Shown here piece by piece: positions 23,300-32,827 of a DNA stretch of 64,000 bases. Position numbers and translations under genes: made by a program. The notes under the pieces were generated by a model. The model had not been told where the DNA came from. It did no database searches and worked only from the letters and a program-made list of their open reading frames with translations. Numbering within the stretch: position 1 is the stretch's first letter; each line of letters begins with the position of its first letter. The stretch is from Trichobilharzia szidati (lineage: Eukaryota; Platyhelminthes; Trematoda; Strigeidida; Schistosomatidae): positions 24,064,977-24,128,976 of the forward strand of contig OX235271.1 in assembly GCA_944472155.2 (NCBI GenBank). The letters run 5' to 3'.

Positions 23300-23890
23300 A
23301 CACATTGTAGCAACGAAATTCATTCGATTATGATCTGAGTGCAAAAAAACTGATCTCTACGTTCTCTACTATATAGCCAACAAAACTTCGTTGAGACACA
23401 CACTATCACAAAACGTTACATACACAGGGAAAAGACGATGATTCTCCAGCATTTTAGCGATCCCACTAAACAATAATAACATCATCAAATTCAAATTTAT
23501 CTCAACAGTGCTGTGAGGCAGCAGCTATACAGGCAATATGTAGGTTTCTTAATACAAAACAACAAGTACAAGACCAAGTTGGTTGACCAAAGTTTAACTG
23601 TTGAAAGGTACTTTAGAATCGAGGAGAATACTTCCAACGAGATGGGATCAAAAGCTCTGCCCACAAGAATCACACCCGCACACAGTTCCGGGTCACAATC
23701 ACCACCGTTCATTCACTCAAACAAACTCATATCGTTGAACAACACACATTGTCAATGTGCACGTACACAACCACAAAGACAAGTATTACAATTAAAAATT
23801 AAACAAGAACAAAGGCAAATAAGAGAAAGGTCAGAAATCGACATGTGATACATATGCAAATGTCAAATTTAATGTTACACACACAGTCTA
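23300..23890 (-). repeat. DR1 dispersed repeat, copy 2
   Basis: Closely matches 3228-3845 along its length, lacking the CA-rich expansion present there. The 111-codon frame at 23513-23848 is not conserved at the other copies and is judged spurious. Confidence 0.7.
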
Positions 23891-24276
23891 GGGGAAATAC
23901 GCATAATAATCAAAACGTTTGTGCAGATGTCTAAATAAGTATAACTATTACAAAAATAGATTATCCAGTAGGGATTGTCCAAACAATTTGTCCATTACAC
24001 AAACCCCAACCTTTACTTAAAAAATTGAGTAAACTAGATCAGCATAAAACTCTGGAGGACGACTAAAATAATCGGCTATTGTACTACTGTAAGTTTATTC
24101 ATCAGAGGGTTGATGATCACTGCTATTCTTCTGTAACTTCACTCAATTATCATCTACAACAGTCTTCTTCTTCTCTACAAGCATTAACCATTAAATGCCA
24201 CTGTTTACATACCTGCTGTAATAACTATTATGAACAATACTCGTAGACTACACGTGGATCTAACACGCTTCACTTT

Positions 24277-24507
24277 TTTTATTCCTTTACGTTCCCACTG
24301 GAATATAGGGCTTCAAGGTAGAGACTTGAAGTTTTTGTATCAGTGGCGTTTATTTTTACAGGATGAGGTTGCTAGCCCTCTTTACCAGTCTTACTACTGG
24401 CTTAGCGAGGTAGAGGAAGGAGTGCGTCTGTGGCCGGGGAGCAAACCCCGGACCACGTGAGGCGTGGTCGGCGGGCACTCTACCGCTGTGGAACCGACGC
24501 ACTCAGC
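24277..24507 (-). mobile_element. SINE-T with target duplication
   Basis: Minus strand, flanked by ACACGCTTCACTTT at 24263-24276 and 24508-24521. Confidence 0.9.
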
Positions 24508-24539
24508 ACACGCTTCACTTTATTTGTTTAATTTTTACT

Positions 24540-24775
24540 CATCGCATTTCAAGTATGGAACATAAAAGACTTCAAAGCAATAATGAGCTTTGAAGTTTCA
24601 GTAGCGGTGGTATTTTTTATGGAATGTGGTCGCTAGGCATACGATAAATATATTCCCGTCTTTTCTGGGCTTACTATTGGCTAGTCGAGGTTTAGCAGTG
24701 CCTTGGCTGGGAAGAAAACCGAGATTCAACGTGCGTGGTTGGCAAGTATGCATGTATACCACTGGATTACCGAAG
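24540..24775 (-). mobile_element. SINE-T, old diverged copy
   Basis: Recognisable by AGCTTTGAAGTTTCAGTAGC, GGCTTACTATTGGCTA and the head remnant GCATGTATACCACTGG. Confidence 0.6.
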
Positions 24776-25084
24776 TGCAGGCTTCAATTAATTCTAGAAT
24801 ATATATTCATTCATTAAAATATTATATGAACTGTCATGGAATCCTTTCAACAATTTCGCTTATTCAACAACAAAGGTAAGACACACACAAATATACGGGA
24901 AAAGTAGAGGACAAAAAGGAGAAAATGATACAAGAAGGAACCGTATTCACTTCTTCTTCGTCTTCTTCTGTTAAACATTATTTAAACCCAAAACGGTGTT
25001 ATCTCATGTCTACTCTACTTATGATTGTTATTTCTGCCCGTGTTTTTGTTTATTTTAGAATGAATGAATGAATGCAAATGTGTG

Positions 25085-25702
25085 TAAACAACAAAAGCGA
25101 TGACTCAGCAAGCCTCAGGATGGTCGGGGGTGGGTGCCTTGCGCCGCGGATTGGCCACCCCTCCGCACACCTCTTGAAATGTTTCCATATGACCGGGCGT
25201 CTTACATAGCCTCTCCTGAGGAAGTCCTACCCACTGCCTTCACGTGGCGGAGGTGCTTTTCACCAAAGTGAGAGGGCGAAAGCGGATGCCCGGCGCTCTT
25301 CACCGGGTTGACTGCCCATTGGATGACAGTCTAGGGGAGATGGCTAAACCCTGATTCCAAACCTCCAACGACTGGCGTATGAAGCTCACTGGAGCTCACC
25401 GGCAGACGTATGGACAAAGGGCTTGTTGGATGTCCTGGATGTCTGGCCCCATTCAAAAAGGCGTATGAAGCGAACTCCGGTCACCGGCTGCCAATGGATA
25501 GTGGACTCCCTACTCCACTCCTACTGCCTTGTAGGTCTCACTTGGCTGTGTAAAGGCTAGAGCTGCACTCTCAAACAAAAGGCCGAGCGATTCTGGGGAC
25601 ATCACTCGTACCAAATTCCCATGAAACTTCATGAAGTCATGTTCATGAAGCCGGCTCATCCTCCCGTAGGAGATAGCCGAGGTAAAGTAAAGTAAAGTAA
25701 GC
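25085..25702 (+). mobile_element. GC-rich LINE-derived or SINE-like element
   Basis: An abrupt GC-rich block in AT-rich surroundings that ends in a tandem tail (GTAAAGTAAAGTAAAGTAAG), as in RTE-type 3' ends. It shares short landmarks such as TGGCGTATGAA and GTCACCGGC with the inverted piece at 51213-51637. No RT motif is present. It is probably a 5' untranslated region or a non-autonomous relative of a LINE. Confidence 0.5.
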
Positions 25703-25821
25703 AAGGAAAAAGTCTCAAAAATAAGAAACACCATATACAACACATATACAGTCTAGCTAGTTAGGAATCTTGGCTTTCACTCAGACGGCCCAGGTTCGAC
25801 TCCCAGTGAATCAGTGCTTTG

Positions 25822-26018
25822 TGAGTCGGTGGTTCAGCGGTAAAACGCTCGCAAATCACGCCTCACATGGTCCGGTTTCCAATCGCTAGCCAACGCAATC
25901 CACAAACCTCGCTAAACCGGTAATAAGACCGGTAAAGAGAGAAGGTTTAGCATAAGGTTAGCAGTCTCACCTAGTAAAAAATTGCACACCACTGCTACCG
26001 AAACTTCAAGCTTCTAGC
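25822..26018 (+). mobile_element. SINE-T, diverged, tail lost
   Basis: The head GTCGGTGGTTCAGCGGTAAA and the body are recognisable. It ends at CTAGCTTGAA and lacks the GTTCCAC tail. Confidence 0.75.
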
Positions 26019-26307
26019 TTGAATTAAAACGCATAGATAGAGAGAGAGAGAGAGTAAAATAGACAAAGCAGAAAAATGAAAGGCACTGAGACCTACTCAC
26101 AATAATCCATCTTTAAATCAGAAAAAAGCAAACAGACAGATTCGGTCTGTTGAAGAGAGAGCAAGCAATTGTTGTTTTTCTTCTCTCGACTTTTTTTTTC
26201 TTTTCTTTAACAAACGAATAATCAATCAACTATTCTAAGAAATAAACAAGCATGCATCAATTGAAAATGTTATTATTATGACGATATGGAATGGTCAGGT
26301 AACTGGA

Positions 26308-26339
<32 letters not shown>

Positions 26340-27009
26340 TGTTTCGAGGTCATATATATTCAAATTCATATTTCGATTATTCAACCATTATTCAGCCATC
26401 TGTAGACTTAGTGTGATGGTGGAGAAAGGAACCTATGCAAAATTCTACGTGTAAATAATAAATCAGCCTACTTAAATGATTAGGGCGTTTTGAAATTTTA
26501 CAGAACAGACAACAACAACAACAACTAATATAGGACAAATAAATGAAGGGGAGGGGGAAGAAGAGGGAATCTTTTCTTTTATTTCTGAAGAATATTTTAA
26601 GATAACAGGTGAAAAGAAAAAATGTATATATTATGATGCTTTAGAGATGACCTTCAAAAGCTAGTGCTAAGAGTTGACCTTAAAAATGATTGGAAAACGA
26701 AAACAGAAATTATTGTTTGTTAGCTAGCCAGCTAGGTAGGTAGGTAGCTGGCTAGAACTGTGCCATAAAAATGAATGCATTGATTATTATACCAGTATAA
26801 AGCTCATCATTATTAGACAAGCAGAATGGTCACCCGTCCGTCCGTTCGTCCGTCCATCCGCCTGTCCACCGATGAAGTCATTTCTATCTGATAAACGAAC
26901 GAGCAAATGGTTCTGAAAAACACCACCACCACCACCACCACCATGACCATCTATCTATCTATCATCAAGAAAATCAACACTGACATTTAGTATGGTCAAA
27001 AACGTATTC
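26019..27009. other. microsatellite-rich stretch
   Basis: Contains a GA run (26038-26054), an ATT run (26307-26337), GTCC-type repeats (26837-26860), a CCA run (26921-26943) and an ATCT run (26948-26963). No exon seen. Confidence 0.6.
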
Positions 27010-27454
27010 CGAAAAGAACATGGACCTCAATAGTTGTCGTTCCATATAGAGCGGGGATGTCAGACGATATCAGAAGAGTACTCAATAAGCTTAAAATTGG
27101 GGTTTTCTTCAAAACATCAGACACACTGCCAATCCCTAATGATTCTCTATCTAATTGCGTCTATAAAATAAAATGATTGGAATGTGATGCGATATACATC
27201 GGACAAACACCGTAGTGCCACTTCTGTTCGACCATCGAGAAATCCAGTTAGTGAACTAGAAAAGCTTGAAAAATCATTCGCCATATGTCGTCTACACGCT
27301 GTAGAACCAGGCCAGAAAATTGATTTTGACAATATTGAAATAATCCAGAAAAATTTCAGAAAAACATAAAGAACGTCTCATATCACTAGAAGCACTTCAT
27401 GTCAAATGGAATCCAAATTGTCTGAATAGAAATGATGGACATAAACAGAATTTC
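27010..27454 (+). mobile_element. PLE-C, endonuclease region (left part)
   Basis: The plus strand reads VVPYRAGMSDDIRRVLNKL, SNCVYKIK, then CDAIYIGQT (the YIG block of the PLE GIY-YIG endonuclease), EKLEKSFAICRLHAVEPGQ and NCLNRNDGHKQN. In-frame stops and a frameshift show decay. The sequence is interrupted at 27454 by the HH-345 insertion and resumes at 27967/27975. Its 3' end is shared with the inverted element at 38138-38941. Confidence 0.8.
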
Positions 27455-27661
27455 CTGCCGATTGCCTCCAACCATCTAATACCAATAATTCACAGTGCAC
27501 CGTAATGGCGAGCCACCTAGCATGGTGGCCACATTACAAACATGACTGATAGAATTCAGTCTGCACCGAAGATAGGACTAGACACATTACACTAGTTACT
27601 GACTAGTGTTCAATCAAAAATATCCAATACGGTCCTACAGGAGGTCAGTCGCGAGCCTGAA

Positions 27662-27714
27662 TAGCTCAGTGGTAACGTCTCTGACTGCAGCACTGGGTGA
27701 CGCGGGTTCGAATC
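27662..27714 (+). promoter_or_regulatory. internal RNA polymerase III promoter of HH-345
   Basis: TAGCTCAGTGG (27662-27672) fits the A-box pattern TRGYNNANNNG, and GGTTCGAATC (27705-27714) fits the B box. The spacing is as in tRNA genes. Confidence 0.7.
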
Positions 27715-27751
27715 TCAGAAGGGACATCAGTTCCTTCAAGGTTGCAGATAC

Positions 27752-27796
27752 GCCTTGCTGATGAGTGCCAACTAGCACGAAACCTAGGTCCAAGGC
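27752..27796 (+). ncRNA. hammerhead ribozyme, consensus core intact
   Basis: GCCTTG (27752-27757) pairs with CAAGGC (27791-27796) as a 6-bp stem I. CTGATGA (27758-27764) matches the core. GTGC/GCAC around CAACTA is stem II. GAAA (27779-27782) and self-complementary CCTAGG form a two-pair stem III, then TC (27789-27790) with predicted cleavage after 27790. Every conserved core base is present. Minimal stem III hammerheads usually work best as dimers, which fits the tandem layout of the host element. Confidence 0.85.
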
Positions 27797-27974
27797 TTCC
27801 TGCCGATTGCCTCCAACCATCTAATACCAATAATTCACAGTGCACCGTAATGGCGAGCCACCTAGCATGGTGGCCACATTACAAACATGACTGATAGAAT
27901 TCAGTCTGCACCGAAGATAGGACTAGACACATTACACTAGTTACTGACTAATGTTCAATCAAAAAAAGAATTTC

Positions 27975-28400
27975 ACCTGGTTACAATACCCCCCTCCCCA
28001 CCCATGAAATGACAAAATCAACACGAATGCGATAAGCAATTTCATTATGTAAACACACGCTGTTTTTATATTTTTACACACTTATCAAATCCAACAATCT
28101 ACACCTGGTTTTATTATCTTTACCAAGTAGCCAATTTGACAACGGAAAAATGACCCCATGCTGAGGAGCGGTGATTAAATTGTTATATATATATGCTGAG
28201 ATTTTGTAAATTCTGGTTTAATAATACTTTGCCAAAGCTATTAGCAAGACTAAATAGCGAAACGTCAGTAAAAACAACAATATCGTTTTGTTTTTCATTC
28301 ATTGGGAAATACAAAAAAACAACCTTTATTATAATATCATATACCCAATGCACAAATTTTTTCAAACTATTAAAAGTGAACTTGGTTTGGACATATATAA
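27975..28400 (+). mobile_element. PLE-C, 3' end (right part)
   Basis: It continues PLE-C after the HH-345 insertion: ACCTGGTTACAATACC through CTATTAGCAAGACTAAATAG, the GCGAAACGTCAGT block, to TTCAAACTATTAAAAGTGAA. The same terminus is present twice, inverted, at 38138-38941. Confidence 0.75.
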
Positions 28401-28479
28401 GTTAGAAATCAGTTAAGAAGTACAAAAGCTTAACCAACTAAACGATAATTGATTAAAAATGCCCATTAGAAATTGCAAA

Positions 28480-28760
28480 AAGATTGATTACTGACCGAAG
28501 AACAATTTTTTCGATAACTTCTTCTTCTATCAGGTTCTACAGTTATAGATATATCCACAATACTGAAGGAGTGATTATTATTGACAACATTAGTGTGTTT
28601 TCTAAATTTAATATCGAGTCACTGACATCAGAATGCCAACAATTATTTGCGAACAGATTGTCTAAAATATATTCAAAACCATCAAGAGTTTGATATATTA
28701 GACCAGCTGGTCCAAACCGACCACAGACTAGAAATAATGCCAAAAGCATTCAGGCACCGA
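28480..28760 (+). repeat. DR3 repeat with short open frame, copy 1
   Basis: An open stretch reads VIIIDNISVFSKFNIESLTS in the plus strand (28484-28693). A second copy in inverse orientation lies at about 30330-30520 and keeps IIIDNTSVFSKFNIESLTS. Conservation at protein level in two copies suggests a transposon ORF or a duplicated exon; the family is unknown. Confidence 0.5.
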
Positions 28761-29031
28761 ACAGGTTCAACCATTACTATTATAACCCTGGCCTACTGTG
28801 GAGTCTGCAAATTCATGAATACATTATTACTACTACTTTTTTATCTGACCCTCCATCCTGTACATATAAATTCCCCTATCCCTCGTTATTACGCTTGCAT
28901 TAATCAAGCGTATTTGTTAACTTAAACACTGATGCACATACAACACACCTAACCTTCTACGCCAAACTTTTTCTCCCAGCGTCATTCACATTGTCATGCA
29001 TCCATATGAAGTTTACAATCAATTTAAATAG

Positions 29032-29065
<34 letters not shown>

Positions 29066-29349
29066 GTATAAGTCAGCTGGTTTAGCTGAGGGCTTCTGGT
29101 CAAGCGTCCATGCTATTCAACACGCTGTCGTGTCACGCTCGTTCGTTTGTGCACGATCTCTAGCTAGTTAAGCAATCATCTCGCATTCCGATTTGGTACC
29201 AAAATAAAAATCGTAATTTGGACGGTCGATTCTGGTGTTTTGCTTTGCCTTTGATCTACGCGGAACGAATACTAAAGAAGTTGTGGATATTAGATCTTGC
29301 GTTAGTATACTTCGTACTATCCGTGAACGTCAATACCTTCAGCCTCTAA
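28761..29349. other. unassigned stretch with TA run
   Basis: TA microsatellite at about 29036-29061. The segment 29220-29345 reads openly on plus (VVDIRSCVSILRTIRERQYL) and could be a transposon remnant. No identification. Confidence 0.4.
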
Positions 29350-30165
29350 CTATACTATATTATTATATTATTTATTGTTTCCTTTAATTTCTAGAGGAAC
29401 ATAGGGCTTCAACCACACGTCTCCATTGCGTTCGGTTATCTGCTAACGTTTTCATTTGGTTCCACGTCTGCCCACATGCTTTCATCTCCTCCTCCATACC
29501 ACCCTCGAACTGACGACCAACTCGCCGCTTCCCATTCACCCTCTACTAGAGTGATGGCTTGGCGTGTGATGTCATTTGATGATTTGTTTCCTCAGAGTAT
29601 GGCCAATCCACCTCCATTTCTTCCTGCATATTTGTTGCACAGTTGGTTCCTTCTGGGTTGGTTCGCTCATTGCCAGAGATCCCTCACTATTTCTGATCTT
29701 TTCTGACCGGCCATCTGATCTTGAGTAGTATTGAGCGAAGACAGCTGTTGATGAAAGTCTGTAGTTTGTTCGAAGTGCAGTATTCGTGACGCGCCAAGTC
29801 TCTGATCCGTGTAGTGAGTAGCACTGACTTCACATTTGAGTTGAAAATCCGGATCTTATTTTTCATTCTGAATAGTGCTGTTGATCTCCACACAGACTTG
29901 AGAGTAATGAAAACTTGTCTTGCTTTCCCGATGATCCTCGCTCTGGTGATATCCTCATCAGTTCCGTTCGCCTGTAGTTGAAACTATGCTTCCCAGGTAG
30001 GTAGGTAGGTGATAAAGGATGTAGCTTCTTTCAGATTCCTCGCATATATGGTGGTTGATTGTTGTCTGCTGTAGTTGCAGTTGCTGTTGACCAGGATTCT
30101 TCATCCCCTCTGTCTTCTCTATGTTCACCTGAAGTCCCTCTTATCTTTGATGCTTCTTCTTCCAA
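29350..30165 (-). mobile_element. LINE-A relic, minus strand
   Basis: Landmarks in order on minus: the GGAAGCATAGTTTCAACTAC region, MWRSTALFRMKNKIRIFNSN, TFINSCLRSILLKIRWPVRK, and a 3' end GAAGCCCTATGTTCCTCTAG. It parallels the plus copy at 21.8-22.5 kb. Confidence 0.8.
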
Positions 30166-30329
30166 CTTGTTGCTTTTCGATTTGCATATCTTCCATTTTG
30201 TGAGAAATCAGACATATATCATCCTTGGTATTCATAATGATTTATTTTGTAATACTGTTGTTCAATTTAGAGTTAGAATTATACATATTACTACATACAT
30301 GTATTTGGGGCTATATAATCTGTTAACAA

Positions 30330-30520
30330 CAATCTATTTACAAATAACTTTTGAAATTCTGATGTCAATGATTCGATGTTAAATTTAGAAAACACACTAG
30401 TGTTGTCAATAATAATCCCTCCTTCATTATAGTGGATATATCTATATAACAGTAGAACCTGATGAAGAAGATGTTATAGAAAAAATTGTTCCTCGGTCTT
30501 TTGAAATGATAACTAGAAGA
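30330..30520 (-). repeat. DR3 repeat, copy 2
   Basis: The inverse of 28490-28690, about 1.8 kb away, with LINE-A between the arms. Confidence 0.5.
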
Positions 30521-30689
30521 CTACATTACAGAAAACAGAAACAATCAGAGCTATAACAAATGCATGGAAGGAAGCACAAGGAGACACATGAAAGCTTTGC
30601 AGAGAGATAAGAAATCTCAACAACATGTCTAACTAAAATATGAGATTTGATGGAAAATGAAGAGGAAGAGAGAGAGAGAAAGAGATGTC

Positions 30690-30820
30690 AAACTGGGTTC
30701 GAGCCTCAGTGGGAACACCATCATTCACTTGAGGAATGCACGTACATTCAGTTGACGAGTCTCAAATAGGATGAAATGCACATTATCCTGGATTCCACTG
30801 CTAGTCACCATCCACCAATG
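30690..30820 (+). repeat. Sm-alpha-type hammerhead SINE, copy 1
   Basis: B box GGGTTCGAGCCTCAGTGG, then a hammerhead at about 30746-30796: TTGACGA, GTCTCAAATAGGAT, GAAATGCAC, then CTGGATTCCACTGC, the hallmark ending of the schistosome hammerhead. The core C3 is T and stem II is altered; probably inactive. Confidence 0.8.
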
Positions 30821-31409
30821 GACGTTAAGAAAAATAGTAGCCTACAGACAATATGGGATTTTTTTCCCCTCACTCCACTGTCTACAAATTACTACCCAAG
30901 AGTGTGCAGATTTTTGAGGGAGAAAAAACGTATTTCATTTTTAGCAGCTAAAAAACCTGTAATAACATATGGTTCGTCAACAAAAAAATCACTTTCACAT
31001 GTGTTCACAGTCTTTTTTGTCTTTGATTCACCTAATAAATATGGACATTTTTTGGTGGTGTTTTGCTTTGAAAGATAATCTAGCCAAACGAATTAAAAAC
31101 AACAGTCTTTTCCGTTGAAGCCACACACACACACACACTTGGAGCCCAATTATTTTCGAATTATTCCGTCAAATCTTGATCACAGTTCATATGTGAATAC
31201 ACACTTACTTGTATCACCAACAAATTGATTAGTAGGTTGCCGTAGCTATTTTAACGATGTGTTTAGGATCATGATTGGATGAAATCTCAGTTCAATCTAT
31301 GAGAGAATCACGAGTTTAGAATGACAAGAACTATTGTGTAGATGTTCCATCCCAAATACACGATGCCTTCATAGCGATATTTAAATTAAATCATTGTGTT
31401 GTTGTATAT
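30821..31409. other. unassigned AT-rich stretch
   Basis: A CA run near 31122-31139. No gene recognised; the 100-codon frame at 30776-31078 overlaps the Sm-alpha copy and looks spurious. Confidence 0.4.
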
Positions 31410-31672
31410 GTGTCGATAGTTAAGCGGTAGAATGTTCGCCAACTACACCTCACGCGGTCCGGGGTTCGACTCCCAGTCAACACACTCTTAGACCTCGCTA
31501 AGATAGTAGTGAGACCGACAAAGAGGGAAGGTTAGGCGTGAGGCTAGCAACTCCACCTCGTAAAAATAAACACCAATGCTAACGAAAATTCAAAGCTCAA
31601 GAAGCTTGAAGTCGTATGTTCCACACTGGGAACGTAATGGAATAACATAAGATAATAATAACAACAAAATAA
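31410..31672 (+). mobile_element. SINE-T with AAT-type tail
   Basis: Head TTAAGCGGTAGAATGTTCG and GGTTCGACTCCC. The tail GGGAACGTAATGGAATAAC passes into AATAATAATAAC. The trinucleotide tail is the same type as that of LINE-A. Confidence 0.85.
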
Positions 31673-31744
31673 TACAATGGTTGTATTTTAAAGACAAGAC
31701 ACATACATGTGTGCTTAACACCTATTTTTGATGTGATTATCTTC

Positions 31745-31830
31745 TCTTAACCGAGTGGTTTAATTGCGAAGCTTTTATTGTGGATCTAGACAAAATCTTC
31801 AGCACTTACGTGAATATGAAGTGGGTTTTT
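31745..31830 (-). mobile_element. PLE-D-type 3' end fragment
   Basis: Minus strand: GTGCTGAAGATTTTGTCTAG...AAAAGCTTCGCAATTAAACC, equivalent to the terminal segment after the endonuclease at 63190-63260. Confidence 0.55.
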
Positions 31831-31889
31831 CAAACCTTCTGTGAATGACATAACTATTCCTTTAATTGAATTTTAGGTTTTCCCGTCGA

Positions 31890-32045
31890 TTGATTGAACT
31901 GCAGTGCTCGGTCTCAGGTTGCACTGGGTTCGAGCCTCAGTGGTGGGAACATCATCACTCACTGGGGAATGCAGGTACATCCAGTTGACGAGTCCCAAAT
32001 AGGACGAAATGCGCATCCTGGATTCCATTGCTAGTCACCATCCAC
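31890..32045 (+). repeat. Sm-alpha-type hammerhead SINE, copy 2
   Basis: GGGTTCGAGCCTCAGTGG, CATCATCACTCACTGGGGAA and the hammerhead follow in the order known for the schistosome Sm-alpha SINE family. The left boundary is approximate. Confidence 0.88.
31975..32030 (+). ncRNA. Sm-alpha hammerhead ribozyme
   Basis: CCAG (31981-31984) pairs with CTGG (32018-32021). The core is TTGACGA (31985-31991), then GTCC/GGAC around CAAATA, GAAA (32006-32009), palindromic TGCGCA and TC (32016-32017). C3 is replaced by T, leaving a U-G pair with G8, so activity should be weak at best. Confidence 0.85.
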
Positions 32046-32344
32046 CAGTTAAATTCTAACTATTCCTTTCTGATAATCTTGGATGTGGGTGTTCGGAAAT
32101 TTTTATTGGTGTATCGGTCGCTTTATTGATATGGGATCACTCATCGCTTGACAAATTTGTCAATATATATCTTTTGAGAGGAGATTGATCAGAGTACCAG
32201 GCTTCTGAGAGTTCCCTGACATCTTTTTGATATTTCCCCCCACCCCCCGTCTAACATTTTTCCAGCCAAACTCATGTTTATAGTTGTCATGTCCATCTGA
32301 GCTACAACGCAAACTTAACTTCATTCAGATTAAGCCAACTAACC

Positions 32345-32575
32345 TTGTGTCGGTGGCATAGCGGTTAGGACGCTCGCCGACCATGGACATGGTCCGGGGT
32401 TCGATCCCCGGCCGGCGCACTCCTTTACCTCGCTAAGCCAGAAATAATGCTGGTGAAGACGAAAGGTTGGGCATGAGGATAGCAACCCCATCCTGTAAAA
32501 ATAAACACTGCTACAGAAACTTCAAGCCACTAGCTTGAAGCCCTATGTTCCACTGGGGAACGTGAAGGAAAAAAA
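32345..32575 (+). mobile_element. SINE-T with target duplication
   Basis: One of the best-preserved copies: GGCATAGCGGTTAGGACG, GGTTCGATCCCC, AAGCCCTATGTTCCACTGGG and an A run. CCAACTAACC repeats flank it at 32335-32344 and 32576-32585. Confidence 0.92.
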
Positions 32576-32827
32576 CCAACTAACCATTAGAAAAATGATA
32601 ACGAAACTACTATTAACTACTATTGATATTTTACAGTGAGCCACAACAACACAATAACCTGGCTAGCATTACACTGTTTTATGTTTACATTCGAATTACA
32701 TAAGCAGAATCCCACATTGGTAATAGATGAGGCTATATGTATGAGACAGGTGCACTACACTCAGACCAATGATTTTAGGATGATAAAAGCATAGAGGGTA
32801 GGTAATAAATGAATTATTATTATTTTC

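Larger units (their letters stand above)
27455..27966 (+). mobile_element. HH-345 retrozyme-like 1.5-mer insertion
   Basis: A 512-bp insertion in PLE-C flanked by AGAATTTC direct repeats (27447-27454 and 27967-27974). Its first 167 bp (27455-27621) recur at 27800-27966 with one visible mismatch, giving a tandem period of 345 bp and about 1.48 units. The middle holds a tRNA-like pol III promoter and a consensus hammerhead ribozyme. The 5' end lies nine bases downstream of the position the hammerhead would cut, and the 3' end is an A run. No protein is encoded. The layout resembles retrozymes, which are non-autonomous elements moving through ribozyme-processed multimeric or circular RNA. The similarity of its tRNA-like plus hammerhead layout to Sm-alpha suggests a relative of that family. 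Confidence 0.8.

Noticed and set aside
23513..23848. 111-codon open frame in DR1
   Set aside because: The frame is interrupted in the other two DR1 copies and the residues are low in information.
26304..26963. CRISPR-like or satellite array
   Set aside because: These are simple microsatellites of one to four bases without spacer structure, in a eukaryotic context.
29220..29345. host exon at RSCVSILRTIRERQYLQ
   Set aside because: No splice sites or recognised family; a transposon origin is equally possible, so it was not called.
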